Both the position numbers and the translations under genes were made by a program. DNA of 64,000 nucleotides, from assembly GCA_030998015.1 (NCBI GenBank), contig JARWMV010000233.1:1984001-2048000 (forward strand), written 5' to 3'. The stretch is from Ceratorhiza oryzae-sativae (lineage: Eukaryota; Basidiomycota; Agaricomycetes; Cantharellales; Ceratobasidiaceae). The notes beneath the pieces were generated by a model. The model saw nothing but the letters and a program-made list of their open reading frames with translations, did not search any database and had not been told where the DNA came from. Below are positions 50,770-62,330 of this stretch, one piece after another (position 1 is the stretch's first letter; each line of letters opens with the position of its first letter).

Positions 50770-51653
50770 AGCAGGCGGTCGAGGGAACTCTTGGACTCGA
50801 GACGTAAAATTAAAAAATAGTGTCCATTTAAGACGGGCTTGAGTTCCTGGGTTATGTTAAAGCTCTGGCATTTCGGTGATCTCGGTGATCAATGCCCGGC
50901 CAGTGCCCGATCCCGATCAATGGCAAAAGCCAAATTGTCGCCAATGTCGGCCCCAGGATGCCGATGCGATATCACTCATTGCTCAAACGAAGCGCAGTAA
51001 GCGATGGTTATAATTGAATTATGATATCGATCAGGGAGTATAAGTGCATGCATATGGTTGCACTTTGGTACCACGAGCTGAAAATACTGGGGCGGCGGTT
51101 TGAAATAAATGATTTCGGCAATGCTGAACTTTACGCGTGGATTTCGATCAGGGACGCATTTGTTGGCTGACGGGATTTAAACCAAACCCGTTCCATAATG
51201 ATTCTGAAGGTGACGGAAGCTTGGGTCATTCATTCACGGTGTGGGACACTGGGGTCAGCATAGCCGTGAACTTCTTGGGGCGTGCGGGTTTGCACCATTT
51301 CGTTACCACGCTGTGGGTAATAGATTGGTTGACCCTGGGACGAACGCTTACGGTGTCAACATAACCCCGATGCCCCGACAGGCATAAACTAATTCAAAAT
51401 TTGATGAAAATAGTTCAAAACATTTTAATTGATTGAGGGGACCAAATCTATGATTTCGGATATGTAGCCAGACTCCTACCTAGGGATCAAAATGGGTGAC
51501 CCGGGTCGCCGCGTGGGTAATCCTGTAGGTGCAAAGATGGGTCGGTTGTAGCACAGCCACGCACCTGATACTGATTGGCCTGATTACGTGCGATTGCGAG
51601 ACTTGCCTCATCACCATACTATCCATTTGCAGATTCGGGGTGCGCCAATCAGG
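50770..51653. other. Divergent flank of STE3 and the F-box gene
   Basis: About 880 bp between two divergent genes. It contains a short tandem-like stretch TTTCGGTGATCTCGGTGATC at 50,872-50,891, and A/T-rich DNA at 51,390-51,450. No pheromone-like short reading and no other gene recognised. Confidence 0.4.
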
Positions 51654-53397
51654 ATGGGCGATCAAAATGTTGCGGACGATAAGCAGAACCTAGCAATACG
51701 GAAGCCCTATCAGGCCTTGCATATGTGGGAGATACGCAACGCTGTGGTTTCACACGTCAGTCATGCCGACGCGATCTCGCTGCTTTATGTCTCCAAGGCG
51801 TTTTTCCATGCCGCAATCCGTCACGTATGGGGAACGAGAATAGTAGACTCGCAGCATTTGTTCGGGCTCCTCGAGGGCTTCAAATTTACCCATCAAGCTC
51901 GTCTGGTGACGGTAGAGGTAAATGAAACCTGCCTACAACAGCTATTGAGCCAAAATCTGATCCAAGACAATTAATACAGCTCAAGATACCACAGCCATTA
52001 CCTTTTGGGTACTTCGGTCGGTTCAATATTTATGCCCCGCATGTCAAGGCGCTCAGCTATTGCTTGAGCCAACCAATGGTTGATACGTACTCCCTCGAGC
52101 TACATTATCATCCAGAGGAGATTAGAGCCCTTACAAATGCTATCAGCTCTAACGTCCTATTGCCCAATCTTGAGAATATTGTGCTTGGCCGGACTTTCCG
52201 GACTTTGCGCCCGATGTACGACTTGCGGCTTCTGGGGCTACTTGTACCCCCTTCTCTCGCCAAGTTCACTCTGGTTGAGAACATCTCTATCGATCGGTCT
52301 CACTATCAAACATTTTTCCACTTTCTTGGTACTAGAATCGTCTCGGCTTGCTCGAGCCTCCAAGAACTCTCACTACTTGATACGGACGAGTATAACACCA
52401 CGGATGAACGTGATCGCCAAGAACTGGAAAATATGTATTCTCTCAAAGATTTGTCTGTTGCTGAATCTCTCACTACTCTTTCGGTTGGTTCGAGTATCCT
52501 GAGTGCAGAGCTACTCGGTTGGATCTCCAAAATGCCCAACTTGAAGAGTCTTACAATGCGCGATCTGCGGGGCGCTGACGCCTTTATGCTGTCTCGCTTA
52601 TCCTCCTCTCACCAATCATTCCAAACCCTGCGAAATCTGCGTCTAATAGGATGCCAGATTCGCTCCCTCGTGGCTTTATGGGGAACGCCAGTTGTCTCCC
52701 ATGTTGAGCATGTCGAGATCACGATTTATGCTCGTTATGATGTTCAACTCGAAGTGCTTCTCAACTTGTTATCAATCTCCAGTCTTGAGATAAAAACATT
52801 GTTCGTGGGAATTGATGTATTCAGATACACGGACAACGGAATGGTCACTCTTACGCCCGCCAGACTAAAAGGTGGTCCACATCCCAATGTCGTCAAGTTT
52901 GCTCTCGACGGCGTGGAGATAGAGGGTCCCAAACCCCTTAGCGCGCTTGCACGAATATTGCCATCGTTGCGGGACCTCCAGCTCAGCAGCTACCTAATCG
53001 AATTCGATGACTTTGCGCAACTCCCAAGTCTCGCACCCCAGCTCCAGTATCTTCGCGTCGCCGGTCCTGAGATTTTAGGCGACGCGTTGGAACTCGAGCG
53101 TCTTTTGGAGCGAGAGACTATGCCACAGTCGACAGTGACCTCAGTTTTGACGTATGCCACCTTCCCATTCGTGACCGATTTTCGGCCAGCTGTATGTGAC
53201 CCAATATCAAGGTATGTCTGGTTTTTAGGCACGGCGACTTCTCGAAATTTCTCAGCGATTTATCTAGGTTTTTGGCTCGGTGGTGGCCTCGTATGCAGCT
53301 CGAGCCTCCAGAATTTCCGAATGACGAAAGAGAATACAACTGGCTGGCAGCTTGCCATTATATCAACAAAAGAATCATTGAAATAGCAAACGAATAG
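51654..53397 (+). CDS. F-box/leucine-rich-repeat-like protein
   Basis: A second intact member of the F-box family, expected to act as an SCF ubiquitin-ligase adaptor. ATG at 51654 (MGDQNVADDKQNLAIRKPYQ); an upstream in-frame ATG at 51588 is possible. The degenerate F-box is HMWEIRNAVVSHVSHADAIS and LYVSKAFFHAAIRHVWGTRI. Intron 51918-51979 (GTAAAT...ACAG) joins VTVE to LKIPQPLPFGYFGRFNIYAP. The long exon carries leucine-rich blocks (LLPNLENIVLG, LSLLDTDEYN, MPNLKSLTMRDLRG, TLRNLRLIGCQIRSLVALWG). Intron 53212-53267 gives a last exon FLARWWPRMQLEPPEFPNDE, ending KRIIEIANE, stop 53395-53397. About 540 residues. No frame breaks. Confidence 0.82.
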
Positions 53398-54202
53398 GAT
53401 GGGATATTGGGGTCACCTTTGAGAGTTTTGCGTAGACACATGACATAAGGGGTATATTGGATATCTGGGAGAGAGCAGCGCGATCTATATGTATGTGGGT
53501 ATCAATTGGAGAATGTAAGCTGTAGCGGTAAATATTACTTCTCTCGAGCGGTAGCTTCTTAAAGCGTTACAAGCGGTCGCTGATGGTCGTGTGTGCACAG
53601 TGTATGTCCATTTTATGAGGAAATTCTACATGTCCTTGGGAAATTTCACATTCCCAACAATCTATCCCAATATTTTGTGTTAAGAGAAATTTTCACGTCA
53701 ATGTCAGTCCACCAGGACAAGCAGCGGTGGAACCTTTATCCCTCATCCAATCCAGTCGAAATCGGGAATTTCCTGGTCATGTTGATGGCCCCGAATCGGA
53801 GCTCACGGTTCTGAGGATTTCAGTGATGCTTAGACGGTGTGGAGGAAAGACTGCGCTAGTAGGCCTCGTACATAGGATAAATACAATCGCATTTATACCT
53901 AGACGATGGAGAAATGTTCCGATAACTCTGGGAAAGCGAATGACAGGTTATATGCGCTGGCGTATCGCACCCCGGCGAACGAACCACGAATTGAACGGCT
54001 ATATGCTGGGTGCTCCAGTATAAACCCAGCCCAAGACTTGACTGCAAGGGTCTCCTTGAGTACAGGGATTCTTCATATCTCATTCTTCCATCCCATGGCG
54101 AAATTTTAATTCATTGAGCGGGGGGTGTCTTCATTGTTTCGTTCAGTACATGTACTGCAAAAACTTACACGACGCAAAACACAGTGTCGAAAAATAACTG
54201 AA
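53398..54202. other. Gap between F-box gene and HSP60
   Basis: About 800 bp, the convergent 3' flanks of the two genes. Open readings at 53,593-54,109 overlap in several frames and have no family features. No RNA gene seen. Confidence 0.35.
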
Positions 54203-56254
54203 TTAAACACTATGAGTCCCAAAGAGGGGCCTAGAACCCCCCATGCCACCCATGCCACCCATTCCGCCCATTCCGCCAGGCATACCACCGGCTGGGGCCT
54301 TTTCTTCAGGAGCCTCGACGATGCATGCCTCACTTGTAGTCAACAAGCTAGCCACGCCGCTACAACAAAGACGATCAGTCTCGTTTTCAGGCTACGTATA
54401 GGACAGGAAACCTACCTGGCATCCACCAACGCGGTCCTGACAACCTTCAACGGATCCACAATCCCACGCCCAATCATGTCGGTAAACTCTCCCTTGGCGG
54501 CATCATAGCCCCAGGTGAACTTGTCGCCGTACCGCTCCAGAATCTGACCAACGATCACGCTTCCTTCCTCACCTGCATTTTCGACAATCGTTCGGGCCGG
54601 TCGTTGGAGCGCGCTTCGGATGGCCGAGACTCCAAGGCTTTGGTCAAAGTTGGCCGTAGTGACGGCCTCGGGTGTCAAAGCGAGAGAGGCTTTGAGCAAA
54701 GCAACACCTCCACCGGGGACGATACCTTCCTCGACGGCCGCACGGGTGGCGTTGAGCGCATCGTCGTATCGATCCTTCTTCTCCCCGACCTCGACCTCGG
54801 ACGAGCCTCCAACTTTAATGACTGCCACGCCTCCGCTCAGCTTGGCCAGACGTTCCTGGAGCTTACTCTTGTCAAAATCGCTCGTGGTCGGGTCGTTGAG
54901 TACCGCCCGGATTTGCTCGCACCGAGCAGCGATCGCGTCTTTGGAGCCGGCCCCGTTGAGGAAGATTGTGTCTTCCTTGGTGACCGTGATCGAACCGGAA
55001 GAGCCGAGCATGTCGGGTGTGACTTGATCGAGTTTGACGTCGACCTCGTCTGAAAAGACGGTTCCACCAGTGAGGATCGCGAGGTCACCGAGGATGGACT
55101 TGCGGTTGTCACCGAACCCGGGGGCTTTAACTGCGCATACGCTCAGTTGACCGCGGAGCTTGTTGAGGATGCAAGCGGCGAGGGCCTCGCCATCAATATC
55201 CTCCGCGACGATCAACAACGGACGACGGGACTGGGCGGCGATCTCGAGCGAGGGGAGGATATCTTGCAGAGCCGAGATTTTCTTCTCCGAGAGCAGAACA
55301 AGCGGCTTTTCGAATTCAACCTTTTGAGTTTTGACGTCGGTGATGAAGTACGGGGAGATGTATCCCCGGTCGAACCTCATTCCTGAGCAATCAAAATTAG
55401 GTCCAAATTATTCATATATTAAATGAGAATAACGCATACCCTCTGTAATCTCGATCTCGTCCTCGATGGTCTTACCCTCTTTGACGGTAATGACACCCTC
55501 CTTTCCAACCTTCTCCATCGCGGTCGCAATAAGCTGACCGATATGTGCATCGCCGTTGGCCGAGATAGTCGCGACCTGAGCAATCTCCTCGCTTGTCGTG
55601 ATGACACGCTTGTTCGATTCAAGGAACTCGATAACCTTGTCAACGGCCTTTTGGACGCCGCGACGAAGATCCATCGGGTTACATCCTGCAGCGACATTCT
55701 ACAGTCGATAGCGTTAGTAAAAGGGAGGGTAGCAAGAAAGAAGCAGCGGACCTTGACACCCTCGGAATAGATTGCACGAGCGAGAACGGTAGCAGTGGTG
55801 GTGCCGTCTCCGGCAATCTCGTTCGTCTTGGACGCAACGTCCTGAACCAATCGAGCACCGAGGTTCTCAAACTTGTCCTTGAGCGAAATCGCCCGGGCGA
55901 CCGTCACGCCATCTACAAGAGTACATTAATATAGATTCGGCTGATGCATACACCGACAAGGCTCACCTTTGGTGATCTTGGGTCCGCCATACGGCTGCTC
56001 GATGATCACGTTGCGACCTGAACCGAGTTCGATGAGCTCCCGATCATGCACTCGGGGCGGCACAAAGACGTACCCTTAGGTCCGAGCGTGACGCTGACCG
56101 CCTGGGCGAGGATATCGACACCCTTGAGCATCGCCGCGCGCCCGTCGTGCGAAAACTTGACTTCCTTGTGTGCACCCCGCGAAAGCACGAGCGAGCGGGA
56201 CGAGCGGGGAAGTCCCGAGAGCGAGGTACGCATCATTGACGTCGAGCGGTACAT
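54203..56254 (-). CDS. HSP60: HSP60, mitochondrial chaperonin
   Basis: GroEL-type chaperonin that refolds imported proteins in the mitochondrial matrix with HSP10. Start at 56254 gives a Ser/Arg-rich presequence ([20 protein letters not shown]). Then [20 protein letters not shown] and [10 protein letters not shown], and [15 protein letters not shown] in the next exon. ATP-site text includes [55 protein letters not shown] and [15 protein letters not shown] follow. The last exon after an intron at about 54,360-54,411 reads [20 protein letters not shown] and a GGM-repeat tail. As given, the tail runs past the expected end into [10 protein letters not shown], stop 54203-54205. One more G in the run at 54237-54242 would give the usual GGF and TAG at 54231; see findings. 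Five exons. Divergent from HSP10. Confidence 0.95.
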
Positions 56255-56300
56255 GGTCAGAGGATGGGAGTAGGAGCGATGGAGGGGGAGGTGGTGGGAG

Positions 56301-56310
56301 GTTCCAGAAC
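56301..56310. promoter_or_regulatory. Heat-shock element, two inverted units
   Basis: The sequence GTTCCAGAAC is a perfect inverted nTTCnnGAAn match, about 50 bp upstream of the HSP60 start codon. Confidence 0.6.
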
Positions 56311-56385
56311 GCGCGGCTTTAAATTTAATCCTGGGGCGGGATGAGATTTTTTGATGATCTGCAGCGCCAAAACATTTGCAAACCC

Positions 56386-56398
56386 GAACTTTCTGGAC
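56386..56398. promoter_or_regulatory. Heat-shock element, three alternating units, last one imperfect
   Basis: GAACTTTCTGGAC reads GAA-nn-TTC-nn-GAc; the third unit has C where A is expected. About 50 bp upstream of the HSP10 start codon. Confidence 0.5.
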
Positions 56399-56445
56399 TT
56401 TTTTTTCTGTGTGATCGACCACCACCACTCGCTCTTGCTTCAGTC

Positions 56446-56938
56446 ATGGTATGCAGGATTGTGTAGATTGGGCTGTGGATAATACACTGACCGCGTCGTA
56501 GGCCGCCCAAGCAACATTCAAGTCGATCAAGTCGGTGATCCCGCTCCTCGATCGAGTGCTAGTCCAGAGGTTTAAGCCAGATACCGTGCGTCGCACAATA
56601 TCCCCGGCCTTTCTCACTTGCTAACACGATAAGTGGATTTAGAAAACCGCATCCGGCATCTTCCTTCCTTCGTCTGCTACCTCGAGTCCACTACCCGAGG
56701 CGACAGTGATCGCCGTCGGACCAGGCGCACCAAACAAGGAGGGTCAGATCGTCCCGCCATCTGTCAAAGCAGGCGATCGAGTACTCCTGCCTGGATGGGG
56801 TGGGAACTCCATCAAGCTTGGTGACGAGGTATGCATAGATTCAGAATCCTTTCATTTGGATACGACTCTAATGCTCGGGCGAAACAGGAATACTTCCTAT
56901 TCAAAGACTCTGAGATCCTGGCCAAGATTCAGGAGTGA
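56446..56938 (+). CDS. HSP10: HSP10, mitochondrial co-chaperonin
   Basis: GroES-type lid of the HSP60 ring. Exon 1 is only the ATG codon (56446-56448), followed by a GTATGC intron to 56501. Exon 2 reads AAQATFKSIKSVIPLLDRVL and VQRFKPDT. Intron 56586-56642, then exon 3: KTASGIFLPSSATSSPLPEA, VIAVGPGAPNKEGQIVPPSV, GDRVLLPGWGGNSIKLGDE. The last exon gives EYFLFKDSEILAKIQE, stop 56936-56938. About 107 residues, normal for the family. The mobile loop is the segment after KTAS. A one-codon first exon makes the start easy to miss, but position and phase fit and the protein begins with MAAQ. Confidence 0.93.
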
Positions 56939-57255
56939 ACCGAAAACTTTTCCATTCACGCTGGGCTTTGTCGCATTTTTCGTACTCTCTTCATGTGTTT
57001 ATTGTAATTAGCCGCCGCACCACTCAAAATGTCAAACTTGAAGCACAAATGTTCTAGAGTGTTCCATCGGGATCGGGAATACGCGAGCGTTTACTAAGGG
57101 ATAGAAAATCACAAGGCAAATATTTATTCACATGTGAATGTATTTCGCCTGATGACGCAATTCACGTCTTACATCACATTCAGGCCTCGTTCCGGTGCTA
57201 ATGAGCCGACAACCATCTGTACCTCCATAGGACATCCTAAACTTCACGTCCCGCC

Positions 57256-59445
57256 TTAAACGACAGCCTGCAACTTGACGAAATCGGGAGTTCCCAAACC
57301 TGTGACCGGATCCCATCCAGCACGCGCCGTGAATCCGTTCGTGCCGCACCCTGGGTTGCTTCCAGAAGTGATGTCGTTGAGCGCACCCGTCGCGTTGGCA
57401 TACAACCAAGGGTTGAGCCACCCAAGAGAAGATTTGCCCCGAGAGATCCGATAGTCATTGAGGAGGGCGACGACTGCGGCAAAAGTCGGGGCTGAAGCCG
57501 AAGTCCCACCAACCGAGGTTGTACTGCCACTCAGAACGACCTGGAAGCTGCGATGGTGTCAATATCCCTAATATGAGTATTGTAATAGCATGGTCTTACC
57601 CCTGTCCCTGAGCGGAAACATCCGGGAAGCCTCGTCCAGTAGCATTATACAATCCACTGTATGTCGTTCCAAGGCTGCTCAAAAATCCGCTCACAGCCGT
57701 GCTCTGCCAGCTTGGCCTCGCAAAGTAATCAGAGAATCCCCCTTGGGAGAACGAGACGCCGACTTCGGGAGAAATTTTGTATGTTCCTCCAACCGCTGTC
57801 ACGTAAGGACATGAGGCGGGGAAGATGGGCTGGAAACGAGTACGGTCTGGTTCCATCATTGGTCTTGCATGTGCCGGATCCGACACCACCATCGCCTAGC
57901 AAGGGCGGATGAGGTTCCGCGATAAAATGCAGGTATTGCGATAAACGTACCAGACGAGAATAAGAGGCTAACACCGCGAGCACCGAGCGTTGCAAAGTCG
58001 TTGCATACCCGAATCGCATAGTCGAGAGGAACAGTTTGCTCTGCATAAGCATTAGCCCGGATACAGCTACTCGGCTTGAGAAAACCAACCATCATCTCCA
58101 TAGCTGGTGGTGATCGTATTCGGCAATGTTGTCTTGTTGAGCATATAGTTGACCCAGTCGAGGTATGGCTGTAACACCCAAACGTCAGATCAAGGGCACC
58201 ATAATAGGCTAGGAGCCAATTGCACTAACCTCATTGGTGTTGGTTGGGTATTCGAATCGGGGGTATACGGCGGGATCCTCCAGTTGAGTAGAAAATATTC
58301 GGAGTACCATACGAAACCGCACCACCATACTATTATTGTTCGGAAATTAGCTTCTTAAGCTTGAGCATCGGGAATCACCCTACCTGCACGTCGAGGTTGG
58401 CTTCAATCCCTGGGCTCGACTGTGTGTTCTTGCCACCGCTGATGAGCTCCACGCTGAACGTCTTCCCAGAAGAGGAAGTTTGGTATTTGCTATAGAAGGT
58501 AGCGAGGTCGGAAGTACTGGCATATTGGTCTATTTGCTTTCGTTAGATGCTCGCAATTATGGAAAAATATTACACTGACCAAGATATCCAGTAATCCCAA
58601 GCGAGTTTTTGCTCGTCGACACAGGTGTATATGTGTCAGTCTTGTACAAAGCCCTCAGGCAAGTTGGTGTAATCGTCGAACTACAGCTTGAGGGCACGGC
58701 GGCGGCTTCCTTTGGCGCCGCAGCATCTTCTGCCACCTTGCCAGTACTTGGCATGACAAATGCTGTCGATGCACGTTTTTGGATTCCGCCCTCGTGGATC
58801 TTGCCGAAGAAGGTGGTGGGTTGGACGAGATCGACATGTGCATCCAAGGAGCGGGGGAGTGCGTATGACTCGGACCGGACGATATGGCTGCCAGAGCTAT
58901 GACGGTAAATATTGTACTAGGAAACGTAATAAGTGATCAGGGTCACTCGGAACAAGATGAAATAACGACGTACGCGTGTGTTAAGCATCTTCTCGGCTCG
59001 AGACACGGGCACCGTCACATGCACCCAATCGCCAGAAAGCGAACGGCCGGTAACCTTCACGCCATAGGAATCAAGCCACTTCTCGACCGTCTCAACAGTC
59101 TCGCTACGTGGGGCGACTAGCGCATCGACCTCGCTGCACCATTGTGTGTCAATATTAGTTCAATTGCCGAGTCGGAATAATTAATAATAATAATAATAAT
59201 TCGACATACTCCTTGGACAAATGCTTTCCATATCGCGCATTCGCCGGATCGCTGACTTCATGGAGTGTAGCCAACAACTCTGCCATCCTCGCCTGTTTCA
59301 AGCCAATCTTCATGTCGATCAAGTGTTCGGCAGGTGCGCGGGCGACGGCCGTCCATCCGGTTGGAACCGAGCGCAACTCATGACGAGTCCTGAATTCTGT
59401 CGCAGAGGCGAGAGCCGCGAGGGCAAAGATTGACAAGAAGTACAT
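57256..59445 (-). CDS. Secreted sedolisin, tripeptidyl-peptidase type (family S53)
   Basis: Acid serine-carboxyl peptidase releasing tripeptides from protein N-termini outside the cell. Start at 59445 gives a signal peptide ([18 protein letters not shown]). The propeptide has [20 protein letters not shown] and HLSKE, its usual ending. The mature enzyme has EANLDVQY (catalytic Glu and Asp of the ExxxD motif, near 58,390), SYGDD (near 58,090) and [15 protein letters not shown], with the nucleophile Ser in GTSAS (near 57,500). The calcium-site region is [14 protein letters not shown], ending KLQAVV, stop 57256-57258. A strong GGVGSG region carries the oxyanion Asp. About ten exons. An (AAT)n run at about 59,181-59,200 falls inside an intron after the HLSKE exon. 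All catalytic positions present. Confidence 0.92.
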
Positions 59446-60149
59446 CCTACAAGTCAGAGAGAGTTAATCCTTCCAAACGGTGAGACAAGGTATTTATAGT
59501 GTTTGGATGAAATGCAAGGCATGCTCTCGGCCGAACACCACAGACAGTTTGTGCAACACGCGAAGCTGGGTAGCCATGCGCAGAGGACCCGCTCGGTTCC
59601 AGTACGAGCATGGGCTCCCGGCAGAAGTGACTTCGAAGCGCAAGATGTAGCATGTGGGGGACTCAAAGAAGCGGGCGTTCTACTAATCATAGCACATGGT
59701 GGCTTGGCATTATGAGATACGAAAGTCTATGGTTCGTGAGGACCTCTCCAGCCGAGGAATAGATTGGTGATTATCGTTGGCGATGTCAGGTCATGGTCCA
59801 TGCGAATTCAGGCTGCTACACGTGTGGGATAATCATATGACTTCGTATTCTTAGCGTAGCCACATGTCTTTTTGTAGTGCCACAACCCCTTTACGAATAA
59901 AATGGCTCGTCGGATCTTGTTCATCGGATGCGGGAAGCTACCCGTGTAATAGTGCTCGAATTTATACAGCGGAAGCCTTACCCGATTTCATATAAATTGC
60001 ATTTGAAGGGTCGCAGCCATGCCAGCACATCGTAGAATTTTTGGACAAGGTACGTGTGGTATTCTATCATGTATTAATCTGTCCGTTGTATTGTAGAACA
60101 GAAAACAAAGGCATATTTTGCTGGACAATAGGTCACCACACCAACTTGT
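59446..60149. other. Gap between sedolisin and STE24 genes
   Basis: About 700 bp, tandem gene spacing: the sedolisin promoter and the STE24 3' flank. No recognised coding sequence or RNA gene; short readings at 59,447-59,715 are shadows in several frames. Confidence 0.35.
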
Positions 60150-61947
60150 TTAGGACGTCTGTATATATCACATCAGCCCCAGTCCCAAATCTTTAATGTT
60201 TTAGCTCGACGTACCTTGGGTCGTCCTTTCTCGCTGTTCACGAACAGCTCCATAGCCCTCAACCTCTCGGTCAAGGTTGGGTGCGAGTGATGGTACGCCG
60301 AATACCTAAGAGAGCCAATTTATTAGACTAAAACATGATTGATGGAGAGCGACTCACATTCGGTCAACCCAAACGGTCGACAGATTCTCTACATGTAGCC
60401 CAATGAGTGCCCGGCTCAACCTGGCCCTCATAGTTGACTCTTCATCACTCTTTCCTTCATCCTTTTCACCAGCCAGCCGCGAGCGTCGAGTTCGCACGCA
60501 AACTCATCGGCCTGATACTCGAATCGACGAGAAAGAGCGTTCATGAAGAAGCCCATGACGGATTCCACGGGGGTGATGACCATTTGATAGAGAAGGAATG
60601 AGACGAGAGTGGGAGGTTTGGCCCTATGCATGCTATTCAGTAATCCGGAAGCACGGAACAAAATAATGTGCTTACGAAGTGCCAACGGAGAACCCGAAGC
60701 TCGCAAGGAGAGGCCACGAGCGCATAAAAGGAGGGAAAAGCGAAAAGAGTGCGAGCAGATGAACTTGCGATACAACCATAAGCTTCATTGGATGTGAATA
60801 TTGCCAATGTCCAAGTTCGTGCGCGAGGACTGCTTCCAGTTCGGCGGGCTGCGCCTTTTTAATAAGAGTGTCAAACAAGACTATGTGCTTGCTCTAGCAG
60901 AATTGTCAGAAGAAAAAAAGGGGCACTCGAGCGTCACGCTCACCCACGGCAGGCCGTAAAAATACGCGTTGGAATGCGAGCTCCTCTTCGAACCATCGAT
61001 CACATAAAGGTCTGTCAACGGGAATTTGAGGCGCTCAGCAAGTGCTTCAATTCGAGTTCGCAGCAAACCGCTCTCAAGAGGAGAGAGCTTGTTGAATAGA
61101 GGCTGGATGACAGTAGGATATAAAACACCATGCTGAGCTGGAAGGCAATGCTACACAGGCGCGAGCGTTTAGTACGCCTACGTTTTGGCTAGACAAAAGC
61201 AACTCACAAGAAGGTCATGAGCCAAGGGATAAAGCTGGAACCAGCCCAATCCACAATCTTCAAGAATCCGGCCATAAATGGCGCTCCGATAACAAAACCA
61301 ACGCCCCAGCCTTTGAGAGTGTCCGCAATAAAGAGCCCGGGAGTTGACTTGTTGAAACCGTGTTTCTCCTCAAGCACAAATGTGCTATAGTAGCTCACCG
61401 GGATATTCGGAATTGAGGTGAGGAAGAACAAAATGGTCCCAAATACGATGGATTGTGTGATCTATATTCGCACGGGTTGGTTGCCTTTCAGGGCTTCATC
61501 ACAGTGATCAACACACCTCATATTCCGGTCCATATCCAAATTTAGCCAAAAGTTGGCCGGAAGTGCTCCAAGCCCAAGGAAAGGCACCAAAAACAATCAT
61601 CCCAGTCTCTAAGAGCTGCGAGTACAGTTTTGATACAACAGCAAAGCGAGCTTTGTCCCGTCCGTATCGTTGAGACTTTTTGAAAACCTCATCGGTAAAG
61701 TGCTCCCTAAGTACCGCAGGAGGGTGAGGGCGAGAGTAGTTTGGATATTGACGAAAGCTGGAATAAAACGCATTAGGACTGATTTGCATGCCCGAGAAAG
61801 GACGTACACGAGATAATTCTCGAAGGCCCATACAGACCACGAGAATACTAGAACAAGGCCTTGCCAGTTGATAGGCTCGGTAGAGATAAACCCGAGCCTG
61901 TTTTCTATGCCAGCCTGCAAGGCTGCTACCGGATTTTTAGAATCCAT
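60150..61947 (-). CDS. STE24: CAAX prenyl protease STE24 (family M48)
   Basis: ER-membrane zinc metalloprotease that removes the last three residues and cleaves the N-terminus of farnesylated proteins such as the a-factor-type pheromone. Start at 61947 (MDSKNPVAALQAGIENRLGF). Membrane spans include VFSWSVWAFENYLV, VFGTILFFLTSIPNIPVSYY and VGFVIGAPFMAGFLKIVDWA. NAYFYGLPWSKHIVLFD precedes the active site. The HExxH motif is in AVLAHELGHWQYSHPMKLMV (near 60,830) and the third ligand region in RRFEYQADEFACELD (near 60,510). A final exon after a GTACGT intron would add TS and stop at 60150-60152; without it, a stop at 60173. Length about 450 residues, family-typical. Exact 3' end uncertain. Confidence 0.9.
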
Positions 61948-62330
61948 ATATCTATATAGAGTTGTCAAAGTCGGCTTCAGCCAAATATTAGATGTCCTAC
62001 CTGGGCCACTCTTTAGGATTAGTCGTTTGAAGAGTGGTGGTCGAGAAGAATTTACACTTCGAGCCACGTATCCTGTTTATGACGCTTGGCTGACTAAGCG
62101 TTATACAAACGTGGCGCTGGTTGTTCCGTGTCATGATGTAACTTGAATGAAGTGAACGAGGTTGTAGCCAACCATTATGTATAGAGATTGACCAGCCCAA
62201 CTGGCACAATCAGACGAAAGAATTCCCAGTCGTCATATAGGAGCTAAGCCAACAAAGCAGCATAATATAGTTTATGGAAGTTACAGGCATCAGACGCTCT
62301 GTACTAGTTCTAAATTCTGAGAATAGAAGA
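61948..62330. other. Gap between STE24 and carrier genes
   Basis: About 380 bp between the STE24 start and the carrier stop (as read). An open reading at 61,997-62,209 on the minus strand has no family features. Probably STE24 promoter and carrier 3' flank. Confidence 0.35.

Larger units (their letters stand above)
56255..56445. promoter_or_regulatory. Bidirectional heat-shock promoter between HSP60 and HSP10
   Basis: 191 bp separate the two start codons. At 56,301-56,310, GTTCCAGAAC is a perfect nTTCnnGAAn pair, and at 56,386-56,398, GAACTTTCTGGAC fits GAAnnTTCnnGAn with one mismatch. Both are heat-shock-element matches. A TTTAAATTTAA stretch at about 56,318-56,328 could serve as a TATA-like element. 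HSF control of both genes is expected for this pair, but the sites are read by eye only. Confidence 0.7.

Noticed and set aside
59181..59202. (AAT)n microsatellite as a regulatory repeat
   Set aside because: It lies within an intron of the sedolisin gene and shows nothing beyond a simple repeat.
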